A stretch of 64,000 bases of DNA, from assembly GCA_934647235.1 (NCBI GenBank), contig CAKUFG010000012.1:1-64000 (forward strand), written 5' to 3'. The notes below the pieces were generated by a model that saw nothing but the letters and a program-made list of their open reading frames with translations, was not told where the DNA came from and made no database searches. This stretch comes from an uncultured Clostridia bacterium (lineage in GTDB: Bacteria > Bacillota > Clostridia > Christensenellales > Aristaeellaceae). This document shows, in pieces, positions 9,367 through 18,538 of this stretch. Positions within the stretch are counted from its first letter, which is position 1; every line of letters starts with the position of its first letter. A program made the translations under genes and the position numbers.

Positions 9367-10191
9367 TTATACTACTTGCGCAAACTCTCCCGATACCCAG
9401 CCTACCGCGCTGCCGGTTACTACGGCAATCCAGCCGTTGGCGGCCGTGGCCACATAGGGCAGGTAGGTGCCTGAAGGCACCTGGCGCAGGCGGCCATAGT
9501 TCAGCCCGTTGCCCTGGCGGATGTTGATGCCCCCGCCGTTGGCCGCGGACAGCAGCGCGCGCGTGCCGTCGCCCGGCTGCGGATCGGGATCAGGCGCAGG
9601 TTCAGGATCGGGCGCGGGCGTATCCCCACCCTCATAGCGCAGGAAGGGCAGCTGATACCAATACTGAAAGTCGCGCTGGCTCACCCGCGTGCGCACGCAG
9701 CCATAATTGAACCCGCGCCACTCCACCAATTCGCCGTTGCCGATATAGTAGCCCACATGCCCGTCCTTGGCCAGCGCCAGGCCCAGCGTTTCCGGCAGGG
9801 TGGCAATCGGCCCCCAGGGGCAGCCCTTGCTTTTTGCATAGGTAAACATGCCGTTCGCGCCCTTGTCCGGGCAGCCGTTAGCGCCGTACTTGCTCAGGAT
9901 CGGCGCGTCCGTGCCGATTGCCGCCAGAATACTCGCGCCGCCGTTCGTCCAAGCATAGCCCTTCACGCCGCCGATGCAATCAGCCACCACCGCGCGCGCG
10001 GCGATATCGCGCTGGCACTGATCCATGCGCCCCGCCGTGTAATAACCGGGATACTGCTTGCTTTTGCTGTTCAGCAGGCTTTGGGTGGCTTTATAGCAGC
10101 AGGCGCCGTACCAGTACGGCTGCCCGACCATCTTTTCACAAAAGGCGGCAAAGTGCGCCCCCGTCAGGGGCGTATCCGCATATCCGGCCAT
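9367..10191 (-). CDS. NlpC/P60-like cysteine peptidase with C-terminal SH3 domain
   Basis: 274 residues without a signal peptide. The N-terminal catalytic half has the Cys of ADCIGG (about 72) and the His of DGHVGYYIG (about 145), the pattern of NlpC/P60 or CHAP-like peptidoglycan amidases. A Pro/Asp repeat linker (about 195-208) leads to a bacterial SH3 cell-wall-binding domain. No signal peptide plus this layout resembles phage or prophage endolysins, but no other phage gene is nearby. GGGAGGG at 10198-10204 places the start at ATG 10191, not 10197. Likely a solitary wall-lytic enzyme; substrate bond is not decidable here. Confidence 0.8.
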   Translation of the reverse strand: MAGYADTPLTGAHFAAFCEKMVGQPYWYGACCYKATQSLLNSKSKQYPGYYTAGRMDQCQRDIAARAVVADCIGGVKGYAWTNGGASILAAIGTDAPILSKYGANGCPDKGANGMFTYAKSKGCPWGPIATLPETLGLALAKDGHVGYYIGNGELVEWRGFNYGCVRTRVSQRDFQYWYQLPFLRYEGGDTPAPDPEPAPDPDPQPGDGTRALLSAANGGGINIRQGNGLNYGRLRQVPSGTYLPYVATAANGWIAVVTGSAVGWVSGEFAQVV

Positions 10192-10256
10192 AAGCATCCC
10201 TCCCGTGCATCCTATGCCGCGGATGCGCGGCGCGTCCCCAAAATCAAAACTTATGC

Positions 10257-10285
10257 TTTACAAATCGCCCATTTTTGCATATAAT
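10257..10285 (+). promoter_or_regulatory. Promoter of the leuS T-box leader
   Basis: TTTACA (10257-10262), 17-bp spacer, TATAAT (10280-10285). Transcription would begin near 10292, just ahead of the structured leader. Confidence 0.7.
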
Positions 10286-10291
10286 AGGCGG

Positions 10292-10545
10292 TGATATCGG
10301 CCATGAAGGAGAACGCTGTCCATGCGCGCGTTCAGAGAGCCGCCCGGCGGGTGAAAGGGCGGAGGCGCGGGGATGGCCGCTCGCTCTGGAGCCGGCGTGC
10401 CGAGGGGGTTTTTCCCGGTAGGCCGCACGGGCGCGCCCGTTACAGCGCACAGAGCGGCGGCATTTGTATTCAGATGCCGCAAGCAAAGTGGTACCGCGGA
10501 ACAGCCGTTTCGTCTTTGTTATGCAGGGACGGGGCGGCTTGATTT
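10292..10545 (+). ncRNA. T-box leader RNA controlling leuS
   Basis: Transcribed leader that senses uncharged tRNA-Leu. Visible parts: the AGAGAGCC segment of stem I near 10334, the highly conserved T-box bulge TGGTACCGCGG at 10489-10499, and a terminator stem 10503-10514/10528-10539 followed by a short T-rich tract. A CUC leucine codon (10380-10382 or 10384-10386) sits in the stretch where the specifier loop is expected, in agreement with the leuS gene it precedes. Exact folding was not computed. Confidence 0.85.
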
Positions 10546-10563
10546 ATGTGAAGGAGGCATTCC

Positions 10564-12984
10564 ATGCAGCAGATTCCCCTCTACGATCCCAAAGGGATTG
10601 AAAAAAAGTGGCAGAAGATCTGGGCCGACAACAAGGCCTTCGCCGCTTCCAATGATTACTCCAAGCCCAAGTATTACACGCTGATCGAATTCCCCTATCC
10701 CTCGGGCGTGGGCCTGCATGTAGGCCATCCCCGTCCCTACACGGCGCTGGATATCGTGGCCCGCAAAAAGCGCATGGAGGGCTACAACGTGCTGCACCCC
10801 ATCGGCTGGGACGCTTTCGGCCTGCCGACGGAGAACTTTGCCATCAAGAATCATGTCCACCCCGCCATCGTGACCCAGCGCAATATCAATCACTTCCGCG
10901 AGCAGCTGCAGATGCTGGGCTTCTCCTTTGATTACGACCGGGAGATCAACACCACCGATCCCAAGTATTACAAGTGGACGCAGTGGATTTTCCTGCAGAT
11001 GTACAAGCACGGCTTGGCCTATAAGACCAATATGCCCGTCAACTGGTGCACGGGCTGCAAGTGCGTGCTGGCCAACGAAGAGGTGGTAGAGGGCGTGTGC
11101 GAGCGCTGCGGCAGCCCCGTCATCCACAAGCAGCAGAGCCAGTGGATGCTGCGTATTACCGCCTACGCGCAGAAGCTCCTGGACGGCCTGGACGACGTGG
11201 ACTTTATCGACCGCGTAAAGCTGTCCCAGCGCAACTGGATCGGCCGCAGCGAGGGCGCGGAGATCGACTTTACCCTGGAAGGCACGGAGGAGAAAATCCG
11301 CGTGTTCACCACCCGCGCGGACACGCTGTTCGGCGCTACCTATATGGTGCTTTCTCCCGAGCATCCCTGCATTGAAAAGTACCGCGACCGCATTGAAAAC
11401 TATCAGGAGCTGATGGATTATCGCGCCGCCGCCCAGCGCAAGAGCGATTTTGAGCGCACCGAAATCAATAAGGATAAGACGGGCGTGGAAATCAAGGGTC
11501 TGCGCGCCGTCAACCCCATGACGGGCAAATCCATTCCCATCTGGCTGAGCGACTATGTGCTCATGTCCTACGGCACCGGCGCCATCATGGCCGTGCCCGC
11601 CCACGACGAGCGCGACTGGGACTTTGCCAAGAAGTTCAGCCTGCCAATCGTCGAGGTGGTTTCCGGCGGCGAAAACGTGCAGGAAGCCTGCTATTCCGAC
11701 GTGGCGACGGGCACGATGGTCAACTCCGGCTTCCTCAACGGCATGTCCGTGGCCGAGGCCAAGAAGGCAGCCATCGACTACGCGCAGGAGCATGGCTTTG
11801 GCCAGCGCAAGGTCAACTATAAGCTGCGCGACTGGGTGTTCGCCCGTCAGCGCTATTGGGGCGAGCCCATCCCGATTGTGCACTGCCCGCACTGCGGCAT
11901 GGTGCCCCTGGATGAAAAGGATCTGCCCCTGCTGCTGCCCGAGGTGGAAAACTACGAGCCTACCGAGACCGGCGAATCCCCCCTGGCCAAGATGACCGAC
12001 TGGGTCAACTGCAAATGCCCCAAGTGCGGCGGCGACGCCAAGCGCGAAACCGACACCATGCCCCAGTGGGCCGGCAGCAGCTGGTATTTCCTGCGCTACT
12101 GCGATCCGCACAACGACGAGGCGCTGGCTTCGCCCGAGGCGCTGAAATACTGGATGCCGGTGGACTGGTACAACGGCGGCATGGAGCACACCACCCTGCA
12201 CCTGCTCTACAGCCGGTTCTGGAACCTGTTCCTGCATGATATCGGCGTGTGCCCGGTGGCCGAGCCCTACAGGAAGCGTACCAGCCACGGCATGGTGCTG
12301 GGCGAGGACGGCCAGAAGATGAGTAAGTCCCGCGGCAACGTGATCAACCCCGACGACGTGGTGGATCAGATCGGCGCGGACGCCTTCCGTATGTATGAAA
12401 TGTTCATGGGCGCGTTCGACCAGGCCATTCCGTGGTCTACCACCGGCGCGCGCGGCTGCCGCAAGTTCATCGAGCGCGTATGGCGTCTGCAGGAAATGCT
12501 GACCGACGACGAGGGTATGAGCGACGACCTGAAGGCCTCGGTCCACCTGACCATCAAAAAGGTTTCCGAGGACTTTGACACCCTGAAGTTCAACACCGCC
12601 ATCGCCCAGATGATGACGCTGGTAAACGAGATGGTGCGCAAGGGCAGCGTAACGCGCGGCGAATATAAGGCGCTGCTGCTGATTCTGTCCCCTGTGACCC
12701 CGCATGTATGCGAGGAAATCTGGCAGCTGCAGGGCTTCGGCACGCCCATTTACACCCAGCCCTGGCCTGCCTATGATCCCGCCGCGCTGGTCAAGGACGA
12801 GGTGGAAATCGCCATCCAGGTCAACGGCAAAATCAAGGGCCGCATCATGGTGCCCGCCAACCTGACCCGCGAGCAGGGCGACACCCTGCGCGAGCATGAG
12901 GCCGTCAAGGCCGCCGTGGGCGATAAGCAGATCGTCAAGTTCATCTTTGTGCCTGGCCGTCTGCTCAATATCGTGGTAAAATAA
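10564..12984 (+). CDS. leuS: Leucyl-tRNA synthetase
   Basis: Charges tRNA-Leu with leucine in the cytoplasm. 806 residues, full length. Class I signatures are present: the HIGH-type motif HVGH near residue 51 and KMSKS near residue 584, with the CP1 editing domain between them and the anticodon-binding and C-terminal domains after. Start ATG follows AAGGAGG. Expression is controlled by the T-box leader directly upstream, and a strong terminator follows. Confidence 0.98.
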   Translation: MQQIPLYDPKGIEKKWQKIWADNKAFAASNDYSKPKYYTLIEFPYPSGVGLHVGHPRPYTALDIVARKKRMEGYNVLHPIGWDAFGLPTENFAIKNHVHPAIVTQRNINHFREQLQMLGFSFDYDREINTTDPKYYKWTQWIFLQMYKHGLAYKTNMPVNWCTGCKCVLANEEVVEGVCERCGSPVIHKQQSQWMLRITAYAQKLLDGLDDVDFIDRVKLSQRNWIGRSEGAEIDFTLEGTEEKIRVFTTRADTLFGATYMVLSPEHPCIEKYRDRIENYQELMDYRAAAQRKSDFERTEINKDKTGVEIKGLRAVNPMTGKSIPIWLSDYVLMSYGTGAIMAVPAHDERDWDFAKKFSLPIVEVVSGGENVQEACYSDVATGTMVNSGFLNGMSVAEAKKAAIDYAQEHGFGQRKVNYKLRDWVFARQRYWGEPIPIVHCPHCGMVPLDEKDLPLLLPEVENYEPTETGESPLAKMTDWVNCKCPKCGGDAKRETDTMPQWAGSSWYFLRYCDPHNDEALASPEALKYWMPVDWYNGGMEHTTLHLLYSRFWNLFLHDIGVCPVAEPYRKRTSHGMVLGEDGQKMSKSRGNVINPDDVVDQIGADAFRMYEMFMGAFDQAIPWSTTGARGCRKFIERVWRLQEMLTDDEGMSDDLKASVHLTIKKVSEDFDTLKFNTAIAQMMTLVNEMVRKGSVTRGEYKALLLILSPVTPHVCEEIWQLQGFGTPIYTQPWPAYDPAALVKDEVEIAIQVNGKIKGRIMVPANLTREQGDTLREHEAVKAAVGDKQIVKFIFVPGRLLNIVVK

Positions 12985-12995
12985 GATCCGATAAC

Positions 12996-13036
12996 AAAAA
13001 CGCGGGAAGCTGCCGTGAGGCGGCTTCCCGCGTTTT
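12996..13036 (+). terminator. Terminator after leuS
   Basis: Stem 13001-13014/13019-13032 (CGCGGGAAGC core) with GTGA loop and TTTT at 13033-13036; the A-run on the left could allow minus-strand use. Confidence 0.9.
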
Positions 13037-13089
13037 GCTGCATCGCTGCTGCGGCTATCCGGATTGCAGACAGCGCGAAAGCATACCGT

Positions 13090-13118
13090 TTGTCAGGACG
13101 GTTTTTCCATGTTATAAT
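13090..13118 (+). promoter_or_regulatory. Promoter of the two-component operon
   Basis: TTGTCA (13090-13095), 17-bp spacer, TATAAT (13113-13118), 37 bp before the response-regulator ATG. Confidence 0.75.
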
Positions 13119-13155
13119 GAAAAAAACAACCGTCGCTATTGGGGAGGCATGCGCG

Positions 13156-13827
13156 ATGTACCGTATTTTGCTGGTGGAGGATGATTCCGGCATTGCCCAG
13201 GCCATCTGCGAGCAGGGGGCCATGTGGGAGCTGGATGTGCGCTGCGTGCGCAATTTTCACGATGTGCTGGGCGAGTTTACCGCCTATGATCCGCAGCTGG
13301 TGCTGATGGATATCTCCCTGCCCTTTTTCAACGGCTATCACTGGTGCAGCGAGATCCGCCGCGTATCGCGCGTGCCCATCATCTTTTTGTCCTCCGCTGC
13401 GGACAACATGAACATCGTCATGGCCATGAACATGGGCGCGGATGATTTTATCGCCAAGCCCTTTGATCAGCGCGTGCTGATGGCCAAGGTGCAGGCGCTG
13501 CTGCGCCGGGCGTATGATTTTTCGCAGGCCGCGCCTACGCTGTCACATCGCGGCGCGGCGCTCAATACCGCCGATCAGACGCTGAGCTATAACGGGCAGA
13601 GGATCGCCCTGACCAAGAACGAATACCGCATCCTGCTGACCCTGCTCGAAGGGCGCGGGCGCGTGGTCAGCCGCGAACGGCTGATGGAGCGCCTGTGGGA
13701 AACCGACAGCTTTGTGGATGAAAACACGCTGACGGTAAACGTAAACCGGCTGCGCAAAAAGCTGGACGCAGCCGGCCTGAACGGCTTTATTACCACCCGC
13801 GTGGGCGCGGGCTATCTGGTGGAATAA
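13156..13827 (+). CDS. OmpR-family response regulator, BceR-like
   Basis: 223 residues. Receiver domain about 1-115 with phospho-acceptor Asp52 (VLMDISLPFFNGY) and the SSAADNMN stretch characteristic of BceR/GraR regulators; winged-helix DNA-binding domain about 130-220 ending GAGYLVE. GGGGAGG at 13141-13147 selects ATG 13156. The partner kinase follows after 19 bp. In Bacillota such pairs detect cell-wall antibiotics through a BceAB-type transporter; the likely partner transporter lies at 20.0-22.8 kb, where a matching operator is present. Confidence 0.9.
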   Translation: MYRILLVEDDSGIAQAICEQGAMWELDVRCVRNFHDVLGEFTAYDPQLVLMDISLPFFNGYHWCSEIRRVSRVPIIFLSSAADNMNIVMAMNMGADDFIAKPFDQRVLMAKVQALLRRAYDFSQAAPTLSHRGAALNTADQTLSYNGQRIALTKNEYRILLTLLEGRGRVVSRERLMERLWETDSFVDENTLTVNVNRLRKKLDAAGLNGFITTRVGAGYLVE

Positions 13828-13846
13828 GATGGGAGTCCTGTAAGAT

Positions 13847-14839
13847 ATGAAGGGTTTTCTGCGCCTGTACCTGCGCGCCCAGCGCCGGGGCATGCTCTTT
13901 TTGGGGCTTTGCTGCCTGATCTTTACGGTTTCCTTTGCGCTGTACGGCCTGCCGCTGGGGGCCGTTTTGTACCCTGCGGCCCTGTGCGCGGCGGCGGGCG
14001 GGATCATGCTGCTGCTTTCCCTGCGCAAATCGCGCGCCGTCTGCCAGGAGCTGGGCCTGATGCAGCGCCACCCCGCCGACCTGCCGGACGAGCTGCCCGC
14101 CGCGCAAAGCCCGCAGGAGCAGGCCTATCAGGCGCTGCTGCTTGCGCTGCACGCGGACAGGCAAAGGCTGAAAAGCGATATGGACGCGCGCTATCACGAC
14201 ATGACGGAATACTACACCGTGTGGGCGCATCAGATCAAAACGCCCATCGCGGCCATGCGCCTGGCGCTGCAGAACGAGGATACGCCGCTGTCCCGCCGCC
14301 TGACGGGCGAGGTGGGGCGCGTGGAGCAATATGTGCAGATGGCGCTTACCTATCTGCGCCTGGGCAGCGACAGCAGCGATTATGTCATCCGTTCCTGCGC
14401 GCTGGACAATATCGTCCGTCCCGCGGTGCGGCGCTTTGCGGGCGAGTTTATCCAGCGCAGAATCCAGCTGAATTATCAGATGCTGAACTGCACGGTGATT
14501 ACCGATGAAAAATGGCTGGGCTTTGTCGTCGAGCAGGTGCTGTCCAACGCCCTCAAGTATACCCCGCAGGGCAGCGTCAGCATCTATATGGAGCCCGAGG
14601 GCGTGCTGTGCATCCGCGATACGGGCATCGGCATTGCGCCCGAGGATCTGCCCCGCGTGTTTGAAAAGGGCTATACCGGCTACAACGGCCGCAGCCACCG
14701 CAAGGCCAGCGGACTGGGCCTGTACCTGTGCCGCGAAATCCTGGCCCGCCTGGGGCACAGCGTCAGCGCTGAATCGCAGGTGGATCATGGCACCACCATC
14801 CGCATCGATCTGAGGCAGAAAAAGACGGTGCAGGAGTAA
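13847..14839 (+). CDS. Intramembrane-sensing histidine kinase, BceS-like
   Basis: 330 residues. Two N-terminal transmembrane helices (about 16-33 and 37-58) with almost no extracellular loop, which is the intramembrane-sensing layout. The phospho-acceptor His128 lies in HQIKTP; the N-box NALKYTP and G-boxes DTGIGI and GLGLYL complete the ATPase domain. Such kinases do not sense drug directly but receive the signal from the BceB-type permease. Same operon as the regulator upstream. Confidence 0.9.
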   Translation: MKGFLRLYLRAQRRGMLFLGLCCLIFTVSFALYGLPLGAVLYPAALCAAAGGIMLLLSLRKSRAVCQELGLMQRHPADLPDELPAAQSPQEQAYQALLLALHADRQRLKSDMDARYHDMTEYYTVWAHQIKTPIAAMRLALQNEDTPLSRRLTGEVGRVEQYVQMALTYLRLGSDSSDYVIRSCALDNIVRPAVRRFAGEFIQRRIQLNYQMLNCTVITDEKWLGFVVEQVLSNALKYTPQGSVSIYMEPEGVLCIRDTGIGIAPEDLPRVFEKGYTGYNGRSHRKASGLGLYLCREILARLGHSVSAESQVDHGTTIRIDLRQKKTVQE

Positions 14840-14870
14840 GACTGCAAGCTTGTCCAACGCGCCGGAAGGC

Positions 14871-15776
14871 TTACAGCAAATCCTCCAGCGCGCAGGGGAC
14901 GGCGGGAAACTGATGCCGGCAGCCCTCCTGAATGCGGAGCCGGACGCGGATCCCCGCCTTGTCCGCTGCGGCGAACAGCTGCTTTGCCATGGGCAGGCAA
15001 TCCGCGTCGTCGGAGCCGCAGAGCAGGGTCAGCGCGATATGCTTCTGCTTCACGGCGGATATCAGACCTTCGCTGTCCTCCTGCAGCAGCGGAATCCATG
15101 GGCTTTGCAGAATCAGCGTATCGCAGCGGGCGGGCGCAAACAGCACCGCGCGCAGCAGCATATCGCATCCGGCGGAAAACCCGCCGCAGACGATTTCCTC
15201 ATAGCCCGCGTTCTGCACGCTTTCGATTGCCTGTGCCGCCGGCAGATAGGAAGCCCTGTCATAGCGCCAGCGATAGGTGCCATATCCGTCCGGTTCGGCG
15301 CTTTGGATTGTTTCCAACTGCCACCGGCCGCTTTTTTCAAGGATGGGCGACCAGTCCTCCCTGGCTGTCCGGGCGTTCTGGGTGTTGCCGTGAACGGCCA
15401 GAAACAAATTGCCGCTTGTCTTTTCCTTCCAGGAAAACACCGCCTTTGATCTGGCGGCAGCGTCGGCATAGCGCTGATCGGAAATCGCCTTCAGCGAAAG
15501 AAAGGCTGCGCTCTCCTTCAGCGCTGCCAGGTCGTCGTCCTCCAATACTTCCGGACGATACCACCAGCCGTTGTCCAGTATGGCCCTGTGCAGCCATGCG
15601 AGCGCCTGCCCGGGCAGGCTGGCTCCGCCGGCAAGGCAGGCAAGAAAATACAGCGTCTGCGGGCCAAAGCGTTCAGGGTTTGCTTCGTATGCGTCCAGCA
15701 GGTAACGATAGGCCTGATCATAGCCGTTTTCAGCGATTGCGAGGGTTGTTTCCAATATGTCGTTTTCCTTTGGCAT
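14871..15776 (-). CDS. Alpha/beta-hydrolase-like protein with helical N-terminus
   Basis: 301 residues, no signal peptide. The N-terminal 110 residues are helical with a TPR-like spacing (ENGYDQAYRYLLDAY, GQALAWLHRAI). The C-terminal part is an alpha/beta-hydrolase fold: nucleophile elbow GGFSAG (Ser201), an acidic residue in CGSDD (256/257) and His288 in CRHQF. Ester or peptide substrate unknown. AAGGAG eight bases before ATG 15776 fixes the start. Convergent with the kinase gene; no partner gene is apparent. Confidence 0.7.
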   Translation of the reverse strand: MPKENDILETTLAIAENGYDQAYRYLLDAYEANPERFGPQTLYFLACLAGGASLPGQALAWLHRAILDNGWWYRPEVLEDDDLAALKESAAFLSLKAISDQRYADAAARSKAVFSWKEKTSGNLFLAVHGNTQNARTAREDWSPILEKSGRWQLETIQSAEPDGYGTYRWRYDRASYLPAAQAIESVQNAGYEEIVCGGFSAGCDMLLRAVLFAPARCDTLILQSPWIPLLQEDSEGLISAVKQKHIALTLLCGSDDADCLPMAKQLFAAADKAGIRVRLRIQEGCRHQFPAVPCALEDLL

Positions 15777-15852
15777 GGGTGCTTCTCCTTATCCATCGTT
15801 TGTTTTGTGATGCGCCTGCCGCGCTGAAAGGCGGCGCAGCAGGATGCGGCTT

Positions 15853-16767
15853 TCAGCCGGGCGCTGAATCAGCGCTGCCCGGAGATGGGCTTTTTTCTAT
15901 TTCATGGCACAGGGCGATGAACTCCCGCGCGGACCGGGTGAGAAATTTGTGCCGGTGATAGACGATATGGTGCGTGCGGGCGAAGGGCTCGTTCTCGATG
16001 GGCACGGTGCGCACGCTGCCGTCCAGGATGGCCTGGCTGACCAGTTTTTCGGGCAGAAAGGATACCCCCAGCCCTGCGCCCACAGCCTTGATGATGGCCT
16101 GCGTGCTGGCGCTCTCCCACAAGGGCGTCAGCGGCAGCTGATGCGCGGCGAATACGTGATCCAGAAACTCGCGCCCGGCGCTGCCGCGCTCACGCAGCAA
16201 AAACGGCTCCTCGGCCAGCTCCTCCAGGCGCAGGCTTTTTCGTCCGCACAGCGGATGCCCAGGCGGCAGGATCAATTGCAGGTGATCGCCCGAAAACGGC
16301 TCGCTGACCAGCTGCGGCAGCAGGATGCTGCCCTCGATCAGCGCCAGATCGATGGTGTTTTCCAACAGGTGCTGGGATAGCTGCGCGCCGTTGGATACCA
16401 CCGCGCGAAGCTGCAGATGCGGGTGCCGCTGCTGAAACCGCGCGGCCAGCTCGGGCAAAAGAAAACTGCCCAGCGTGATCGTCGCGCCCACGCGCAGCAC
16501 GCCAAACTCATCCCAATCGCGCAGCCTCTTTTCCATGCTGTCCAGCGTTTCAATGATGTGCAGCGCCTGGGCATACAGCCGCGCCGCGCTCTCGGTGCTG
16601 CAGATGCGGCGGCCGATGCGCTCAAACAGGCACACGCCGTAATAATGCTCCAGCTCCTGAATGGCGCGGCTGACGGCGGGCTGGGTCATGTGCAGCTGCT
16701 CCGCAGCGCGGGTGATGCTTTGCGTCTGATAGACGCTGACAAAGATCTTCATGTGGCGCAGGGTCAT
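15853..16767 (-). CDS. LysR-family transcriptional regulator
   Basis: 304 residues. N-terminal winged helix-turn-helix (MKIFVSVYQTQSITRAAEQL, then TQPAVSRAI) and a C-terminal periplasmic-binding-like effector domain with the PPGHPL motif. GGGAG six bases before the ATG at 16767 is preferred over the upstream ATG at 16806. Divergently transcribed from the chromate-type transporter pair, the usual layout for a LysR regulator acting on its neighbour; effector unknown. Confidence 0.9.
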   Translation of the reverse strand: MTLRHMKIFVSVYQTQSITRAAEQLHMTQPAVSRAIQELEHYYGVCLFERIGRRICSTESAARLYAQALHIIETLDSMEKRLRDWDEFGVLRVGATITLGSFLLPELAARFQQRHPHLQLRAVVSNGAQLSQHLLENTIDLALIEGSILLPQLVSEPFSGDHLQLILPPGHPLCGRKSLRLEELAEEPFLLRERGSAGREFLDHVFAAHQLPLTPLWESASTQAIIKAVGAGLGVSFLPEKLVSQAILDGSVRTVPIENEPFARTHHIVYHRHKFLTRSAREFIALCHEIEKSPSPGSADSAPG

Positions 16768-16810
16768 GGCGTTCTCCCATTCATAATCATAATGATATGC
16801 ATTCAATAAA

Positions 16811-16849
16811 ATAATAGCATTTTACATATTATAAATCAAGCGCTATAAT
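16811..16849 (+). promoter_or_regulatory. Transporter promoter with possible LysR site
   Basis: TTTACA (16821-16826), 17-bp spacer, TATAAT (16844-16849). The AT-rich stretch from 16811 contains imperfect dyads (ATAATA near 16811 and TATTAT near 16827) of the T-N11-A type bound by LysR proteins; assignment of the operator is tentative. Confidence 0.55.
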
Positions 16850-16870
16850 ACCCCGCAGGAGGGGATAAAA

Positions 16871-17455
16871 ATGGAATCTGAACAGAAAAAGCCCGACGCC
16901 AGGCGGCTGGTCAAGCTGTTTTTCAGCATGCTTTACATCAGCGCCTTCACCTTTGGCGGCGGGTTTGTCATCGTCACCCTGATGAAGCGCAAGTTTGTGG
17001 ATGAGCTGCACTGGATGACGGAGGAAGAAATGCTGGATATCGCGGCCATGGCGCAGTCCTCGCCGGGCGCAATCGCCGTGAACGCCGCCAATCTGGTGGG
17101 CTGGCGCGTGGGCGGCTTTGCCGGCATGCTCACTTCGGTAATCGCCACGATCATCCCGCCCATGGCCATCCTGACGGTGATTTCCATCTTCTATGCGGCC
17201 TTTGCCAGCAATCCGTATGTTTCGCAGGCGCTGCGCGGCATGCAGGCCGGCGTGGCGGCGGTTATTCTGGATGTGGTGTGCGGCCTAGGCATCAAGGAGT
17301 TTCACAGCCATTCCGCCCTGCGGCTGTGCATCCTGGGCGCGGCCTTTATCGCGGCCTTTGTGCTGGATGTAAACGTGATCTACATCATCCTGGCCACGGC
17401 GCTGGTGGGCGTGATTAGCGCGCTGGCCGCCCGGAAAAGAGGTGGCGCGAAATGA
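16871..17455 (+). CDS. Chromate-type (CHR) transporter, first half
   Basis: 194 residues, a short-chain CHR protein with 5-6 hydrophobic segments and the family motifs FTFGGGFV and SSPGAIAVNAA. It overlaps the next CHR gene by 4 bp (ATGA). Short-chain CHR proteins work as antiparallel heterodimers at the membrane; characterised members export chromate, but many clostridial ones have no proven substrate. Likely controlled by the divergent LysR gene. GGAGGGG precedes the start. Confidence 0.9.
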   Translation: MESEQKKPDARRLVKLFFSMLYISAFTFGGGFVIVTLMKRKFVDELHWMTEEEMLDIAAMAQSSPGAIAVNAANLVGWRVGGFAGMLTSVIATIIPPMAILTVISIFYAAFASNPYVSQALRGMQAGVAAVILDVVCGLGIKEFHSHSALRLCILGAAFIAAFVLDVNVIYIILATALVGVISALAARKRGGAK

Positions 17456-18015
17456 CGGCGAATCTGTGGCAGCTGTTTCTCAGCTTCATGCAGGTGGGCA
17501 TGTTCAGCATCGGCGGCGGCTACGCGGCCATGCCGTTTATCCGCAGCCAGGTGGTATCGCTGCACGGCTGGCTGACCATGAGCGAGTTTACCGATCTGGT
17601 GACCATTGCCGAAATGACCCCCGGCCCTATTGCGGTAAACGCCGCTACCTTTGTGGGAAACCGACTGGCAGGCTTTACCGGAGCTATTGTGGGCACGATG
17701 GGCTGCATCCTGCCCTCGTGCCTGATCGTATCGCTGCTGGCCTATCTGTACCGCAAGTACCGGCAGATGGACATGCTGCAAAATGTGCTCACCTGTCTGC
17801 GCCCCGCCGTGGTAGCGCTGATCGCCTCGGCCGGCCTGGAAATTCTGCGGCAGGTGATCTGGCCGGGCGGCGTTATCTCCCTGAACGGGGTGGACGTGAT
17901 CGGCCTGGTGATGGCCGTGGCCGCCTTCATTGTGCTGCGCTGGCGCAAGTGGAACCCCATTCTGGTGATGCTGCTGTGCGGCGCTGTGCGGCTGGGGTTG
18001 GGGCTGATTTTCTGA
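17452..18015 (+). CDS. Chromate-type (CHR) transporter, second half
   Basis: 187 residues, second short-chain CHR protein: SIGGGYAAMP near the N-terminus, then TPGPIAVNAATFVGNR, then hydrophobic helices. Translationally coupled to the first half. Together they equal one long-chain CHR transporter. Ends upstream of a strong terminator at 18.1 kb. Confidence 0.9.
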   Translation: MTANLWQLFLSFMQVGMFSIGGGYAAMPFIRSQVVSLHGWLTMSEFTDLVTIAEMTPGPIAVNAATFVGNRLAGFTGAIVGTMGCILPSCLIVSLLAYLYRKYRQMDMLQNVLTCLRPAVVALIASAGLEILRQVIWPGGVISLNGVDVIGLVMAVAAFIVLRWRKWNPILVMLLCGAVRLGLGLIF

Positions 18016-18096
18016 TCAGGGCCGTTAAAGCAGCGTATCCGGGCGGGAAAGCGCCTTTCCTGCATCCTGACTAAGCTGAATATGGTTTTACAAGCG

Positions 18097-18128
18097 CTGA
18101 GGCCGCAAGCTGGCGGCCTCAGTTTTTT
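18097..18128 (+). terminator. Terminator after the CHR pair
   Basis: Perfect 10-bp stem CTGAGGCCGC (18097-18106/18113-18122) and six T (18123-18128). Confidence 0.92.
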
Positions 18129-18150
18129 GATAGAAATTTTCAAAAGACAT

Positions 18151-18178
18151 TTGGCTTTTTCACACTAGTGAATATAAT
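18151..18178 (+). promoter_or_regulatory. padR promoter with operator-like palindrome
   Basis: TTGGCT (18151-18156), 16-bp spacer, TATAAT (18173-18178). The palindrome TTCAC-ACTA-GTGAA (18159-18172) fills the spacer, where a bound repressor would block RNA polymerase; autoregulation by the PadR protein is the natural inference. Confidence 0.6.
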
Positions 18179-18211
18179 ATAGTAGTGAACACGAAAAAGG
18201 GAGGCGACACT

Positions 18212-18538
18212 GTGAACACGCAGTACAAAAAAGGCGTGCTCGAGCTGTGCGTGCTGTCGCTGCTTCAGAAGCGGGATTGCTATGGCTATGAGATCTCTGA
18301 GTATCTGGCCGAGCGCATGGATATATCGGATGGCACGGTCTATCCCATCCTGCGCAAGCTGAAGGCGGACGGCCTGCTGACCACCTATCTGCAGGAGGAA
18401 AGCGGCGGGCCGCCGCGCAAGTACTACCGGCTGACCGAGCTGGGCAGCCAGTCCTATCGCAGCGACCGGGCGGAATATCTGAAATTTGCACAGGCAGTAA
18501 GGCTGATGTTGGAGGATGATGAAAATGACGAAGAATGA
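18212..18538 (+). CDS. PadR-family transcriptional regulator
   Basis: 108 residues: a winged helix-turn-helix with the PadR hallmarks YGYEI, DGTVYPILRKL and PRKYYRLT. GTG start at 18212 sits 7 nt after AAAGGGAGG; the in-frame GTG at 18185 lies before that site. It overlaps the DUF1700 gene, a standard PadR-DUF1700 pair in Clostridia in which the regulator controls its membrane-protein neighbours. Confidence 0.92.
   Translation: MNTQYKKGVLELCVLSLLQKRDCYGYEISEYLAERMDISDGTVYPILRKLKADGLLTTYLQEESGGPPRKYYRLTELGSQSYRSDRAEYLKFAQAVRLMLEDDENDEE

Noticed and set aside
10519..12897. 792-codon open frame on the minus strand
   Set aside because: Antisense to leuS and its leader.
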